From the NCBI RefSeq assembly GCF_016862315.1, contig NZ_BOMS01000088.1, positions 62,001 to 126,000 of the forward strand: a stretch of DNA of 64,000 nucleotides, in the 5' to 3' direction. Of this stretch, positions 1 to 7,951 are shown piece after piece. Source of the DNA: Actinoplanes palleronii. GTDB lineage: Bacteria; Actinomycetota; Actinomycetes; Mycobacteriales; Micromonosporaceae. How positions within the stretch are numbered: position 1 is the first letter of the stretch; every line of letters begins with the position of its first letter. Made by a program: the position numbers and the translations under genes. The notes beneath the pieces are model-generated. The model made no database searches and was not told where the DNA came from. It worked only from the letters and a program-made list of their open reading frames with translations.

Positions 1-54
1 CGGCTGGACCGCACCCGCGAGCGTGGCTGGCTCCTGAGCCTCCGGCCGCGATGA
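1..54 (+). CDS. C-terminal tail of an unidentified protein (partial)
   Basis: Frame 1 is open from the window edge to a TGA at 52-54 and encodes 17 residues rich in Arg and Leu (RLDRTRERGWLLSLRPR). It converges on the pectate lyase that ends at 74. The tail looks like actinobacterial coding sequence, but it is too short to assign a family and could be chance. Confidence 0.3.
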   Translation, partial: RLDRTRERGWLLSLRPR

Positions 55-73
55 ACGCCCCGCTGCCCCTGTT

Positions 74-1669
74 CTAGGGCCTGCCCACGCCGGCACCCGC
101 GGTGACGGTGGCCTTCACCGTGGCCGGGGCGTCCAGGGTGTAGGAGTAGTAGGTCGAGGGCTCCTGCACGGTGCCGCTGCAGACCGGGGTTCCGGACTCG
201 CCGGTGAAGACGTTGTTGCGGGCCACGCACCGGCCGGCCGGTCCGGCGTAGGTGTTGGTCACCGGCTCCTCGACGTCTTCGAAATAGTTGCCCTCGACCA
301 GGCAACCCGCGGTGTTCTGGCAGGCCACGCCGGTGTCGGTGTTGTAGAAGTAGTAGTTGTTGTAGACGTGCACCGGCTCGCCGAAGCGGACCCGCGGGTT
401 GCGTTGCGGCGTCGCGTCGAACCAGTTGTGGTGGTAGGTGACCTTGAGCCGGCCGGTGTCCTGCGCGCCGTTGGCGTCGTCGTGGCCCAGCAGCATGTTC
501 TTGGTGTGGTGGTGGGTGTGGTTCCACGACACGGTCACGTAGGACGAGCCGCGCTTGATGTCGATCAGCCCGTCGTAGCCCTGCGCCAGGTCGTTGTGAT
601 CGATCCACACATGATGCGAGAACATCTGTACGTTGATCGAGTCGTCACTGGCGTTGCGGAACGTCAGGTTTTGGATGATCACGTTGCGGACCGCGTCGGC
701 GGGCGGGGTGGTCACCGCCGAGACCGGCAGGCCGATGTTCAGCCCGCCCCCGGTGATGCCCGCCGTCGAACCCACCCCGACGATCGACTTGTTGCTGGTC
801 ACGTCGTACATCCCGGCGGGCAGGGTGATCGTGCCGGTGACACAGATGGTGAGCGGCCCGACCCGCGCGAGGGCGGCCAGCAACTCGGCGGCGGTACCGA
901 CGGCGACGACCGGTCCGCCGGCGCCACCGGTCGTGCCGTTCTGGCCCCACGCGTCCACGGTGGCGAAACCGGCCGGCGCGCCGGTGACCGCGCACGTCCC
1001 GGGTGTCGGGGGCGGGGTGCTCTTCGGCGGCGTCGAGGAGCTGGGGCTCGGCGTGGGTACGCCGGTGTCCACGGTGACGTCGTCGTAGGTGGCACTCGCG
1101 TATGCGGCGACCAGCCCGATGCGCCCCGACCCGAACGTGCTGTCGGTGGCCTGCAGCAGCGGCGCGCCGTCGACCGTGCCGCGCAGTGTGGTGCCCTGCA
1201 CGCTCAGGGCCAGGGTGTGCCAGGTGCCGGTGGCGGCGCCGGCCGCGGCGGTCGCCAGCACGGTCGCCGTGCCACCGGAGACCTTCTGCAGCTGGGCGGC
1301 GCCGCTGCCGGTCAGGACCAGGGCGTAGTACGCGGTCGAGGACTGGACGCGGGCCGCGACTCCGATCGTACGATCACCGGTGGTGAAAGCGATCGGTTTG
1401 ACGCGGACCTGGAGCGTGTAATCGGTCCAGGTTGCGGTGCCGGCCAGGATTCTGGCGTTGGCGCTGGTGCTCGACTGGCGCAGGGCGGGGGAGCCGTCGG
1501 TGACCACCGACCAGGAGCCGCCGGACCGGCTCCAGCCGTTGGCGTCGCCGTCGTCGAACGTGTCACCGAAGACGGTCTCGGCGTGGGCCGGAGCGGTGAG
1601 CACCGAGCCGAGCAGCGCGGCGGACGCGGCCACCGCGACCCCGGCGACGATCCCTCGCATGCGTGTCAT
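74..1669 (-). CDS. Secreted pectate lyase (PL1) with N-terminal LamG-like module
   Basis: 531 residues. Residues 1-30 are a Sec signal peptide ending AHA. Residues 31-203 form a concanavalin/LamG-like beta-sandwich, probably for carbohydrate binding. Residues 204-225 are a Pro/Ser/Thr linker, and about 226-531 are a PL1 parallel beta-helix. Family landmarks visible are WIDHND (355-360), DGLIDIKRGS (366-375, calcium and substrate cleft) and RNPRVRFGE (423-431, around the catalytic Arg). The family cleaves polygalacturonate by Ca2+-dependent beta-elimination outside the cell. A LacI-type operator at 1690-1703 lies 20-34 bases before the ATG. A shorter paralogue without the LamG module is at 51823-52809. 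Family call is firm; exact substrate is inferred. Confidence 0.93.
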   Translation of the reverse strand: MTRMRGIVAGVAVAASAALLGSVLTAPAHAETVFGDTFDDGDANGWSRSGGSWSVVTDGSPALRQSSTSANARILAGTATWTDYTLQVRVKPIAFTTGDRTIGVAARVQSSTAYYALVLTGSGAAQLQKVSGGTATVLATAAAGAATGTWHTLALSVQGTTLRGTVDGAPLLQATDSTFGSGRIGLVAAYASATYDDVTVDTGVPTPSPSSSTPPKSTPPPTPGTCAVTGAPAGFATVDAWGQNGTTGGAGGPVVAVGTAAELLAALARVGPLTICVTGTITLPAGMYDVTSNKSIVGVGSTAGITGGGLNIGLPVSAVTTPPADAVRNVIIQNLTFRNASDDSINVQMFSHHVWIDHNDLAQGYDGLIDIKRGSSYVTVSWNHTHHHTKNMLLGHDDANGAQDTGRLKVTYHHNWFDATPQRNPRVRFGEPVHVYNNYYFYNTDTGVACQNTAGCLVEGNYFEDVEEPVTNTYAGPAGRCVARNNVFTGESGTPVCSGTVQEPSTYYSYTLDAPATVKATVTAGAGVGRP

Positions 1670-1689
1670 GGCTGATCCACCCTCGGGTA

Positions 1690-1703
1690 GGAAGCGCTTT
1701 CCC
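1690..1703. promoter_or_regulatory. LacI-type operator before the pectate lyase
   Basis: GGAAGCGCTTTCCC, an imperfect copy of the palindrome GGAAGCGCTTCC seen at 2595-2606 and 2751-2762. It sits 21 bases upstream of the pectate lyase start, where repressor binding would block transcription. The probable binder is the LacI protein encoded at 3865-4878. Confidence 0.72.
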
Positions 1704-1786
1704 GCTGCTTAGCAAGCCGACCATAAATTCAGCCATCGGTGGAGGTCAATGCTTTGGGTTTGCAGGAATGTTGCAGCCCGGCCCGA

Positions 1787-2551
1787 TCAGTACTTGGTGT
1801 AGCGGGCCCAGTCGTAGCCGGCGGTCAGGGTGTGGCCGGGGTAGGTGAAGGGCTGCAGCCAGCTGTCGACGCCGATGCCGGGCCAGAGGTTCATCATGAT
1901 GCGCTGCGGGTGGGTGGGCAGCGGCCCGCGTGAGCCGTTCTCCTGGTGCACGAGCCGCCCGTCGACGAACCAGTTGATGGTGCCGCCGTTCCACCACTCG
2001 AAGGCGTAGTCGTGGTAGCCGGCCGCGGCGTCGAAGCCCAGATTGATGACGGTCTCGTGGCCGCCGACCCCGTTGGTGAAGTAGTTGAGCTGCAGCTGGG
2101 TGGTGTTCTTGCCGAGGATCTCGACGTCGATCTCGTCCCAGGGCTGGCCGTCGCTGGGACCGGTGTAGGTGAAGAACGAGGTCACGGTGCCCGGGTTCTT
2201 GACCGCTTTCAGGCGGGCTTCGAAGCGACCGTACGAGTACAGGTCGGTGGTGCGGTACTCGCCCGCGGCGTACGGCTTGCCGGAGCAGCCGCTGGGGCAG
2301 GAGCGGGTGTCGAGGCTGAGGTTCAGCAGGCCGCCGCCGACGGTGGCGTGGTCGGCGCGCCAGCCGGCGTTGAACATCGACCCGTTGCTGTAGCCGTCGG
2401 CCTTGTACCAGCGGCCGGTGTCGAAGGTGTCGAAGTTGTCGACGAAGCTGGGGCCGATGGCGGCGTGGGCGGGGGTGGCGCCGGGGCCGGTCAGGGTGGC
2501 GACGAGGCCGAGGACGAGGCCGGCCAGTGTCGTGGTTCGAGCGTTTCTCAT
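1787..2551 (-). CDS. Secreted GH16 endo-beta-glucanase (lichenase-like)
   Basis: 254 residues with a signal peptide ending AHA near residue 30 and one GH16 domain. The catalytic strand WDEIDVEILG is at 138-147; E140 and E144 match the nucleophile and acid/base of the ExDxxE signature without the extra Met of laminarinases, which points to the lichenase branch (beta-1,3-1,4-glucan). Cys85 and Cys89 may form a disulfide. Its length is typical of a stand-alone GH16 domain. A perfect operator palindrome at 2594-2607 lies about 43 bases before the start, so it probably answers to the same LacI repressor as the flanking hydrolases. Mixed-linkage glucan specificity is inference. Confidence 0.9.
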   Translation of the reverse strand: MRNARTTTLAGLVLGLVATLTGPGATPAHAAIGPSFVDNFDTFDTGRWYKADGYSNGSMFNAGWRADHATVGGGLLNLSLDTRSCPSGCSGKPYAAGEYRTTDLYSYGRFEARLKAVKNPGTVTSFFTYTGPSDGQPWDEIDVEILGKNTTQLQLNYFTNGVGGHETVINLGFDAAAGYHDYAFEWWNGGTINWFVDGRLVHQENGSRGPLPTHPQRIMMNLWPGIGVDSWLQPFTYPGHTLTAGYDWARYTKY

Positions 2552-2593
2552 CGACGTCTTCCGTTCTGCCGGGGGATGGGGGAGTCACCTGAA

Positions 2594-2607
2594 TGGAAGC
2601 GCTTCCA
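2594..2607. promoter_or_regulatory. LacI-type operator before the GH16 gene
   Basis: Perfect 14-bp palindrome TGGAAGCGCTTCCA in the divergent region between the GH16 gene (minus) and the GH26-like gene (plus). Its centre CG and overall form match classic LacI-family half-sites. Confidence 0.8.
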
Positions 2608-2750
2608 GTTAATTACCTCAATGTAAATTTTGTAACCGCGCGGTTAACGCTTGTCAAGGAGTAGCTGGCTGCCCTCCTGCAGCCCTGACATCGGGTGGCG
2701 TCCGGAAACCTGGTCTTTACATCAATGACCGTCAGTCGTACCTTGGCACC

Positions 2751-2762
2751 GGAAGCGCTTCC
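2751..2762. promoter_or_regulatory. LacI-type operator before the GH26-like gene
   Basis: Perfect palindrome GGAAGCGCTTCC ending 31 bases before the ATG at 2794. It is the third copy in 1.1 kb and shares the divergent intergenic region with the copy at 2594-2607. Confidence 0.8.
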
Positions 2763-2793
2763 AGAGCGTTCTCGGCGATCTTGAGGAGGCGGC

Positions 2794-3849
2794 ATGCGCA
2801 GACGGGCAATGCTGGGCGCGGCGGCGGCCGCGGTGGCGGTGGTGGTGACCGAGGCCGGCGGCGCAGACGCCGCCGTGGCGGCGGGCCGGGAGACGACGAC
2901 CCGGTATACCGGCGTGTTCCGTGAGGGTGATCCCACGACGACCGCCGCCGACGTCACCGCCGCCTACGGGATCACTCCCGCCAGCGTGATGTGGTTCGAC
3001 AGCTGGGCGAGCGGCCGGCCCTTCCCGGTGCAGCAGGCCCGGGAACTCTGGCGGCGCGGCATCATGCCGCACTACACCTGGGAACCCTGGGACACCACGC
3101 TCGGGGCGAACGACCCCGCGCAGATCCACCTGGCGGACATCATCGGCGGCGCCTGGGACGACTACATCAGGGCCCGGGCCCGGGAGTTCGCCGCGGTGCG
3201 CCAGCCGATCCTGGTCCGCTGGGGTCACGAGTTCAACGGCAACTGGTACCCGTGGGGGATCGCGAACAACGGCGCGGACCCGTCGGCGTACGTGCGGGCC
3301 TACCGGCACGTCCACGACCTGGTCGAGGCGGCCGGGGCCGGCAACGTGCAGTGGGTGTGGGCGTTCAACAACGGCTCGTCACCGGCCGAGGCCTACAACG
3401 ACCCGGCCGGCGCCTACCCCGGTGACGCGTACGTCGACTGGGTGGGCATCGACGGATACAACTGGGGATTCGGCCCGTCGTGGGATCCGGCCACCGACCA
3501 CTGGACGAGCTTCGACGCCACGTTCGCGGCCGCCTACGCCACCGCCCGCGCGGTCGCGCCGCGCAGGCCGGTGATGCTCGGCGAGTTCGCGTCCACCGAG
3601 GACGGCGGCGACAAGGCCCGGTGGCTGCGGGAGATGGACACGACGCTGCGCTCGGGCGCGTACCCGGACCTCAAGCTGCTCACCTACTTCGACGTGATCA
3701 AGGAGGAGCCCTGGGCGCCGACGTCGTCGCCGGCCGCGCTCGCCGCGTTCACGGCCTGGGTCCACCGCCGCTACATGAGCGGGCACGGCCACGACCTGGC
3801 CCGCGTCGCCGCGCGGTACGCCCGGTCGCGGCACCCCGCAGCGAGGTAG
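2794..3849 (+). CDS. Secreted GH26-like glycoside hydrolase (beta-mannanase/lichenase type)
   Basis: 351 residues starting after an AGGAGG-type ribosome site. The N-terminus (MRRRAMLGAA) has a short basic stretch and a hydrophobic core, consistent with export. The fold is a GH26-type barrel: WGHEFNGNW at 143-151 carries the acid/base E146, and MLGEFAS at 261-267 carries the nucleophile E264; WVGIDGYNWG lies between them. GH26 retaining enzymes cut beta-mannan or mixed-linkage beta-glucan. It has its own LacI-type operator upstream and converges on lacI with only 15 bases between stops. Which polymer it attacks cannot be read from sequence alone. Confidence 0.88.
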   Translation: MRRRAMLGAAAAAVAVVVTEAGGADAAVAAGRETTTRYTGVFREGDPTTTAADVTAAYGITPASVMWFDSWASGRPFPVQQARELWRRGIMPHYTWEPWDTTLGANDPAQIHLADIIGGAWDDYIRARAREFAAVRQPILVRWGHEFNGNWYPWGIANNGADPSAYVRAYRHVHDLVEAAGAGNVQWVWAFNNGSSPAEAYNDPAGAYPGDAYVDWVGIDGYNWGFGPSWDPATDHWTSFDATFAAAYATARAVAPRRPVMLGEFASTEDGGDKARWLREMDTTLRSGAYPDLKLLTYFDVIKEEPWAPTSSPAALAAFTAWVHRRYMSGHGHDLARVAARYARSRHPAAR

Positions 3850-3864
3850 TCCGGGCCCGCGGGG

Positions 3865-4878
3865 TCAGGCCGAGTCCCTGATGACCATCCGGGTCGGCAG
3901 GATGAACGGGTCCGGTTGCTCGCCGTCCAGCAGGTCGACGAGCATCCGGGCCGCCTCGCGGCCCAGCGCCTGCACCGGCTGATGCACGGTGGTGAGCTTC
4001 GGGTCGGTGTGCACCGCGACGGTCAGATCGTCGAAACCCACGACGGCCACGTCGCCGGGCACCGCGCGCCCGGCGTCGCGCAGCACCCGCAACGCCCCCG
4101 CCGCCATGTTGTCGTTGGCCGCGACCACGCCGTCGAGGTCCGGATGCACGCTCAGCAGGGCGCGCATGGCCGCGGCGCCGCCGCTCTCCAGGAAATCACC
4201 GGATTCGACAGCGTACGGACCGAGCCCGGCCAGCAGCAGCGCCTCGGTGTAACCCCGCCGCCGATCCCGGCCGACAGCCGTGTCGTCCGGTCCGGTGATC
4301 ATGGCGATCCGGCGGCGGCCGTTGCGCAGCAGGTGCTCGGTCGCCAGCCGCGAGCCGCCGGCGTTGTCGACGTCGACGTAGAACGGCGGCGTCCCGTGCA
4401 GCGGCAACCCGACGAAGACCGTCGGCAGCCCGGACTGCGCGGCGATCTCGATCAGCGGGTCGTCACCGCGCATCGCCACCAGCATCACCCCGTCGGCGCT
4501 GCGGGTCTGCAGGAAGGCCCGCAGCCGGTCCCGGCCGCGCACCGGTGTCGCCAGGCTGAGCATCAGGTGCAGGTCGGTCTTCTCCAAGGCGGCCGAGGCC
4601 CCGACGATGATCTGCGCGAAGAACGGGTCCGCGAACACCTCGGGCCCCTCGCCGGAGACCACCAGCATCACCACCCCGGTCTGGCGGGTGACCAGCGTCC
4701 GGGCGGCCCGGTTGGGCGTGTACCCGAGCTCGCGGATCGCCTTCTCCACCGCGGTGCGCTTGGCCGGGCTCACGTGCGGGCCGTTGTTGACCACGCGGGA
4801 GACCACGGTGCGCGACACCTGCGCCCGGGCGGCGACCTCGTCGAGGGTGGGCGGTCGGGATGAAGCCGGCGACGGCAT
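3865..4878 (-). CDS. LacI-family transcriptional repressor
   Basis: 337 residues from the ATG at 4878, chosen over the longer frame to 4965 because a GGAGGG site sits eight bases upstream and the HTH then begins near residue 11 (TLDEVAARAQVSRTVVSRVV), as is usual. Residues 11-60 are the HTH and hinge helix; the rest is a type I periplasmic-binding-protein sensor domain that would bind a sugar or oligosaccharide. Three GGAAGCGCTTCC operators lie before the adjacent pectate lyase, GH16 and GH26-like genes, so it is the likely local repressor of polysaccharide breakdown. No copy of that palindrome is evident before lacI itself. Confidence 0.92.
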   Translation of the reverse strand: MPSPASSRPPTLDEVAARAQVSRTVVSRVVNNGPHVSPAKRTAVEKAIRELGYTPNRAARTLVTRQTGVVMLVVSGEGPEVFADPFFAQIIVGASAALEKTDLHLMLSLATPVRGRDRLRAFLQTRSADGVMLVAMRGDDPLIEIAAQSGLPTVFVGLPLHGTPPFYVDVDNAGGSRLATEHLLRNGRRRIAMITGPDDTAVGRDRRRGYTEALLLAGLGPYAVESGDFLESGGAAAMRALLSVHPDLDGVVAANDNMAAGALRVLRDAGRAVPGDVAVVGFDDLTVAVHTDPKLTTVHQPVQALGREAARMLVDLLDGEQPDPFILPTRMVIRDSA

Positions 4879-4997
4879 CCGGGGCACCCTCCGCTCGACC
4901 TGGCCTTCGGGAGATCCTAGGGAGCCGCGCGCCGCTGTGTAAAGACGCCGCGCTTCGCGCGCCACGAGCTGCCCGGGGGTGCCCGTCCTGGTGGACC

Positions 4998-5042
4998 GGT
5001 CACCGGGTGACCGTCACTGACAGCGTGCGGTGATGGCCGCAC
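4998..5042 (-). terminator. Candidate terminator after the RidA operon (two hairpins)
   Basis: Directly past the RidA stop on the minus strand are two dyads: GTGCGG/CCGCAC (5025-5030 with 5037-5042, six-base loop) and GGTCACC/GGTGACC (4998-5004 with 5006-5012). There is no T tract, which is common in high-GC actinobacteria. It would separate the catabolic operon from lacI. Confidence 0.4.
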
Positions 5043-5045
5043 CCG

Positions 5046-5450
5046 TCATCGGGGCCGCGGGGAGTCCTCGAGGACGGCGATGAAGTCGCACTGCACGAGC
5101 GTGTCGCCGTCGAAGGTGGCGGCGAGCGCGTGCCGCGCTGGCCGGCTGTCCGGGTCCGGGAACATCGCGGTCCACTGCTCGTTGAGCGCGTCGCGATCGC
5201 GGAGGTCGCGCAGCCAGACCGTCATCTTCACGATGTCGTCCGTGCTGCCGCCGGCCGCCTCGACGATCTCACGGACGTGGCCGAACATGTTCGCGCACTG
5301 GCCGGCGAGGTCGGCCGGCATCGCCCGGGTTCGCGGGTCGCGGCCGGTGATCGCGCCCGAGAAGACGAAACGGTCGATGCGGCTGGCCGCCGGCACCGGG
5401 TTGACGTGGGCGAACCCGCCGACGTGGACGCTGCGTCGCCGCGTGGTCAT
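5046..5450 (-). CDS. RidA/YjgF-family protein (possible enamine/imine deaminase)
   Basis: 134 residues covering the whole RidA fold (RFVFSGAITG near 27-36, then FGHVREIVEAAGGSTDDIVKMTVWLRD). Members hydrolyse reactive enamines/imines or, in catabolic clusters, deaminate aminomuconate-type ring-cleavage products. It is the last gene of the leftward five-gene operon; its ATG overlaps the FAH-family stop in an ATGA (5447-5450), so translation is coupled. Its presence in a catabolic operon is a hint that the substrate, or an intermediate, contains nitrogen. The canonical C-terminal Arg/Glu region is altered (VQCDFIAVLE), so deaminase activity is uncertain. Confidence 0.85.
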   Translation of the reverse strand: MTTRRRSVHVGGFAHVNPVPAASRIDRFVFSGAITGRDPRTRAMPADLAGQCANMFGHVREIVEAAGGSTDDIVKMTVWLRDLRDRDALNEQWTAMFPDPDSRPARHALAATFDGDTLVQCDFIAVLEDSPRPR

Positions 5451-6298
5451 GACGCGCCGGCCGCGACGACGCGGTTCTCGATCGCGCCGAGACCGTCGAT
5501 CTCGGCGCGCACCACGTCGCCGGGGCGTAGCCAGGTACGGGTGGGTGCGCCGATGCCGGACGGGGTGCCGGTGGCCAGGATGTCGCCCGGCATCAGGGTC
5601 ATCACGGTGGTGAGTTCGGCGATCTGCGACCAGATGTCGTGGATCATGTCGCCGGTGGTCCAGTGCTGGCGTTCCTCGCCGTTGACGGTGAGCCGCATGG
5701 TCAGGCCGTGCGGGTCGTCGATCTCGTCGTCGGTGGTCAGCCAGGGACCGATCGGGCCGTGGGTGTCGAAGGATTTGCCGAGGGTGAAGGTGGGGGATCG
5801 GGCCATCAGCCAGTCGCGGACCGACACGTCGTTGGCCACCAGGTAGCCGGCGACCACGCTCCGGGCGTTCTCCGCGGTGACGTGCCGGCAGCGGGCGCCG
5901 ATCACCACGGCCAACTCGATCTCGTAGTCGAGCTGGTCGGAGACGGCCGGTTTGACGATGTCGTCGTACGGGCCGACGAGGCAGGACACCTGTTTGTTGA
6001 ACCAGAGCTGGTTGACCGGGACCGGGATGCCGGCGGCCCGGGCCTCCTCGGCGTGCGCCCGGTAGTTCATCCCGATCGCCAGGTACTTCTGCGGGTTGTC
6101 GATCGGGGCTTCCAGGACGACGTCGGCGAGCCGGTGGCCCGGCCCGTCGGCGGCCTCGAGGGCGGGGCGCAGCTGGGCCAGCCGGGGGAGCAGGTCGCGC
6201 AGGGAGTCGCCGGCGGCGGGCAACTCCACCACGCGGTCCCCGACGACCTTGCCGAGGCGGGCCGGTGTGCCCGGCGTACGAAAACGGGCGATCTTCAT
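5447..6298 (-). CDS. Fumarylacetoacetate hydrolase (FAH)-family protein
   Basis: 283 residues. The FAH catalytic domain spans about 75-280, with IGMNYRAHAEEA, the acidic metal-binding strand YEIELAVVIG, TLGKSFDTHGPIGPW and GDILATGTPSGIG all recognisable. The first 70 residues form the small N-terminal domain common in acylpyruvate hydrolase-like members. The family hydrolyses C-C bonds in beta-diketo acids or acts as oxaloacetate decarboxylase/tautomerase, usually late in aromatic meta-cleavage pathways. Overlaps its upstream (6295-6298) and downstream (5447-5450) neighbours by four bases each. It probably splits the opened-ring product; the substrate is unknown. Confidence 0.9.
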   Translation of the reverse strand: MKIARFRTPGTPARLGKVVGDRVVELPAAGDSLRDLLPRLAQLRPALEAADGPGHRLADVVLEAPIDNPQKYLAIGMNYRAHAEEARAAGIPVPVNQLWFNKQVSCLVGPYDDIVKPAVSDQLDYEIELAVVIGARCRHVTAENARSVVAGYLVANDVSVRDWLMARSPTFTLGKSFDTHGPIGPWLTTDDEIDDPHGLTMRLTVNGEERQHWTTGDMIHDIWSQIAELTTVMTLMPGDILATGTPSGIGAPTRTWLRPGDVVRAEIDGLGAIENRVVAAGAS

Positions 6299-6711
6299 GA
6301 GGTCTTCTCCTCCGAGGCCAGCGCGGGCCAGGCCTGCTCGCCGTAGGGCGTCATCTGGAAGCTGACGAACCGCCAGCCGTGCTCGTGGCGGTGCAGCACC
6401 TGGGTGGCGACACCGGCCAGGGTCCGTTCGCCGCCGCCGGCCGTACGCAAGCGGTTGGTGATCGGGCCGGTGATCACCGCGACGTCGCCGAACAGCCGGA
6501 CGGTCAGCTCGCCGCGGGTGATCGCGAGGTAGGCGCGGCGGGTGCCGGTGTGTTCCAGCAGCTGCGCCTTGTCGTGGACGACGCCGGGGGCGTGGATGTG
6601 CACCAGCGACTCGTCGAACAGGGTGTCGAGGGTGGCGAGGTCGCCGTCGATGAGGGCCTGCTGGCGGCGTCGTTCGACGGCGTGCAGCGCGGCGACGGTC
6701 GTGTCATCCAC
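6295..6711 (-). CDS. NTF2-like (SnoaL/DUF4440-type) protein
   Basis: 138 residues forming one alpha+beta cone domain: helical ALHAVERRRQQALIDGDLATLDTLFDESLVHIH followed by strands ending HRHEHGWRFVSFQM. The family includes isomerases, small hydrolases and ligand-binding subunits, so no reaction can be assigned. It overlaps the DUF3500 gene by eight bases and the FAH gene by four, fixing it inside the operon. A helper or isomerase acting on the monooxygenase product is plausible inference. Confidence 0.82.
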   Translation of the reverse strand: MDDTTVAALHAVERRRQQALIDGDLATLDTLFDESLVHIHAPGVVHDKAQLLEHTGTRRAYLAITRGELTVRLFGDVAVITGPITNRLRTAGGGERTLAGVATQVLHRHEHGWRFVSFQMTPYGEQAWPALASEEKTS

Positions 6712-7951
6712 GGGCGGTCCCGGCGTGGTGGCCAGCCGACGCGTAGTGCTGCCGGATCAGGTCCTTGCCGTAGTCGTTGCCGTTCGGGGTGCGCACCAGG
6801 GTGTGCACGTGGAAGCGGGCCGGTGCGGTGTTGGTGAGCCAGACCCCGGTGTGGTTGTCGAACTCGACGAGCACGACCGGGCTCTGCACGCGGTAGTAGA
6901 ACGGTGAGACGCCGTCGGCGGGGCCGATCCAGCTGAACCAGGTCTCGTCGAGCGCGGCGTCGACCTGACGCATGCGGGCCTCGAACGGCCGCGGTGGCAG
7001 CAGGTCGAGGAAGCTCGCCACCACGTCGCGCAGCAACCCTTGCTGGGCGCCGGTCAGCGATCGGGCGCTGATCCCCTCGTACGGAATGATGCGGTTGTCC
7101 TGATAGGCGCCGCCGAGCTGGCGTTCGTCGGCGAAGTGCCACCGCCCGTCCGGCATCGCCGGGTCACGCATCTCGCGGTAGGTCCGGGCCTGGTCCTGCA
7201 GCGAGGCGGGCAGCGAGCGCATGAGCTCGATGCCGGTGAGGGCTTCGCGGCGGAACAACTCGAACTGCTCGCCGTCGCCGCGGTCGATGACGGTCGGTTC
7301 GGCGCCCAGGAACGTGGGCGAGACGACGATCTGGCCGCCGACGACCAGGCAGTTGAGGGCCAGGTGGTGGCCGTAGAGGTTCCAGCCCCACGGCTCGGTC
7401 TCGCTGGGCTCGCCGAAGAGCAGGAAGTGGTAGCTCCACTCGTTCATGATCCGGCGCAGGTCGTACAGTTCGCCGAGGAACAGGTTCGCCGAGCGGACCT
7501 GCGCGGTCTTGACGTAGCCGTCGTCGCTGAAACAGGCGCGCATCAGCGCGGTCACCGCGTCGCGGACCCGGTCGTCGGTCTCGTCGAGCCGGATGCCGTG
7601 CGCGTTCATCGGCCATTCCGGGTTGTACCAGTCGCGCCACTCGGGTGCGTCGATCGGGTAGCGGGTGCTCGCGCGTTCGCCCTCGGTCAGCGTGCCGAGC
7701 ACCGCGGTCGCGGCGGCGACGGCGGCGCGCACGTCGAAACCCTCGTCGGCGAGCGCGAACCGGCCCTCGAGCAGGGTGCCGTCGGTGGTCACACCGCGGA
7801 ACGGCTGCCGGTAGAGGTCCTGCCACCGGGCGATCAGGCCTTGAGCGCGCTCGGAGTCCCGGATCGGCTGCGCGTAGGTCCACGGGTCCAGCCCGCGGCC
7901 CTCGGCCAGCCGCGGCGAGTCGGGCGGGATGAGGAAGTCCTGGTAGTTCAT
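6704..7951 (-). CDS. DUF3500-family protein (copy 1)
   Basis: 415 residues with the DUF3500 pattern: an EPWGWNLYGHHLALNCLVVGGQ core, repeated Trp/Tyr-rich strands and a C-terminal YRVQSPVVLVEFDNHTG/HVHTLVR/NDYGKDLIRQHYA segment. No function is established for the family that I can cite. It has no signal peptide or membrane segment. It lies second in the leftward operon, ATGA-overlapping the FAD monooxygenase, and a diverged paralogue closes the rightward operon (17297-18466), so both arms of the island carry one. His/Asp/Trp-rich conserved cores suggest an enzyme rather than a regulator, but this is inference. Confidence 0.85.
   Translation of the reverse strand: MNYQDFLIPPDSPRLAEGRGLDPWTYAQPIRDSERAQGLIARWQDLYRQPFRGVTTDGTLLEGRFALADEGFDVRAAVAAATAVLGTLTEGERASTRYPIDAPEWRDWYNPEWPMNAHGIRLDETDDRVRDAVTALMRACFSDDGYVKTAQVRSANLFLGELYDLRRIMNEWSYHFLLFGEPSETEPWGWNLYGHHLALNCLVVGGQIVVSPTFLGAEPTVIDRGDGEQFELFRREALTGIELMRSLPASLQDQARTYREMRDPAMPDGRWHFADERQLGGAYQDNRIIPYEGISARSLTGAQQGLLRDVVASFLDLLPPRPFEARMRQVDAALDETWFSWIGPADGVSPFYYRVQSPVVLVEFDNHTGVWLTNTAPARFHVHTLVRTPNGNDYGKDLIRQHYASAGHHAGTARG

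Noticed and set aside
368..1675. 435-codon plus-strand frame across the pectate lyase
   Set aside because: Exact antisense of a clear PL1 gene, Arg/Val/Gly-rich, no domain; a high-GC shadow.
3844..3866. Possible terminator between the GH26-like gene and lacI
   Set aside because: The GGGCCCGC sequence has no adequate stem; only a short CG palindrome.
4935..4965. GCGCGAAGCGCG-like sequence before lacI considered as an autoregulatory operator
   Set aside because: Does not match the GGAAGCGCTTCC operator and is ordinary GC-rich sequence.
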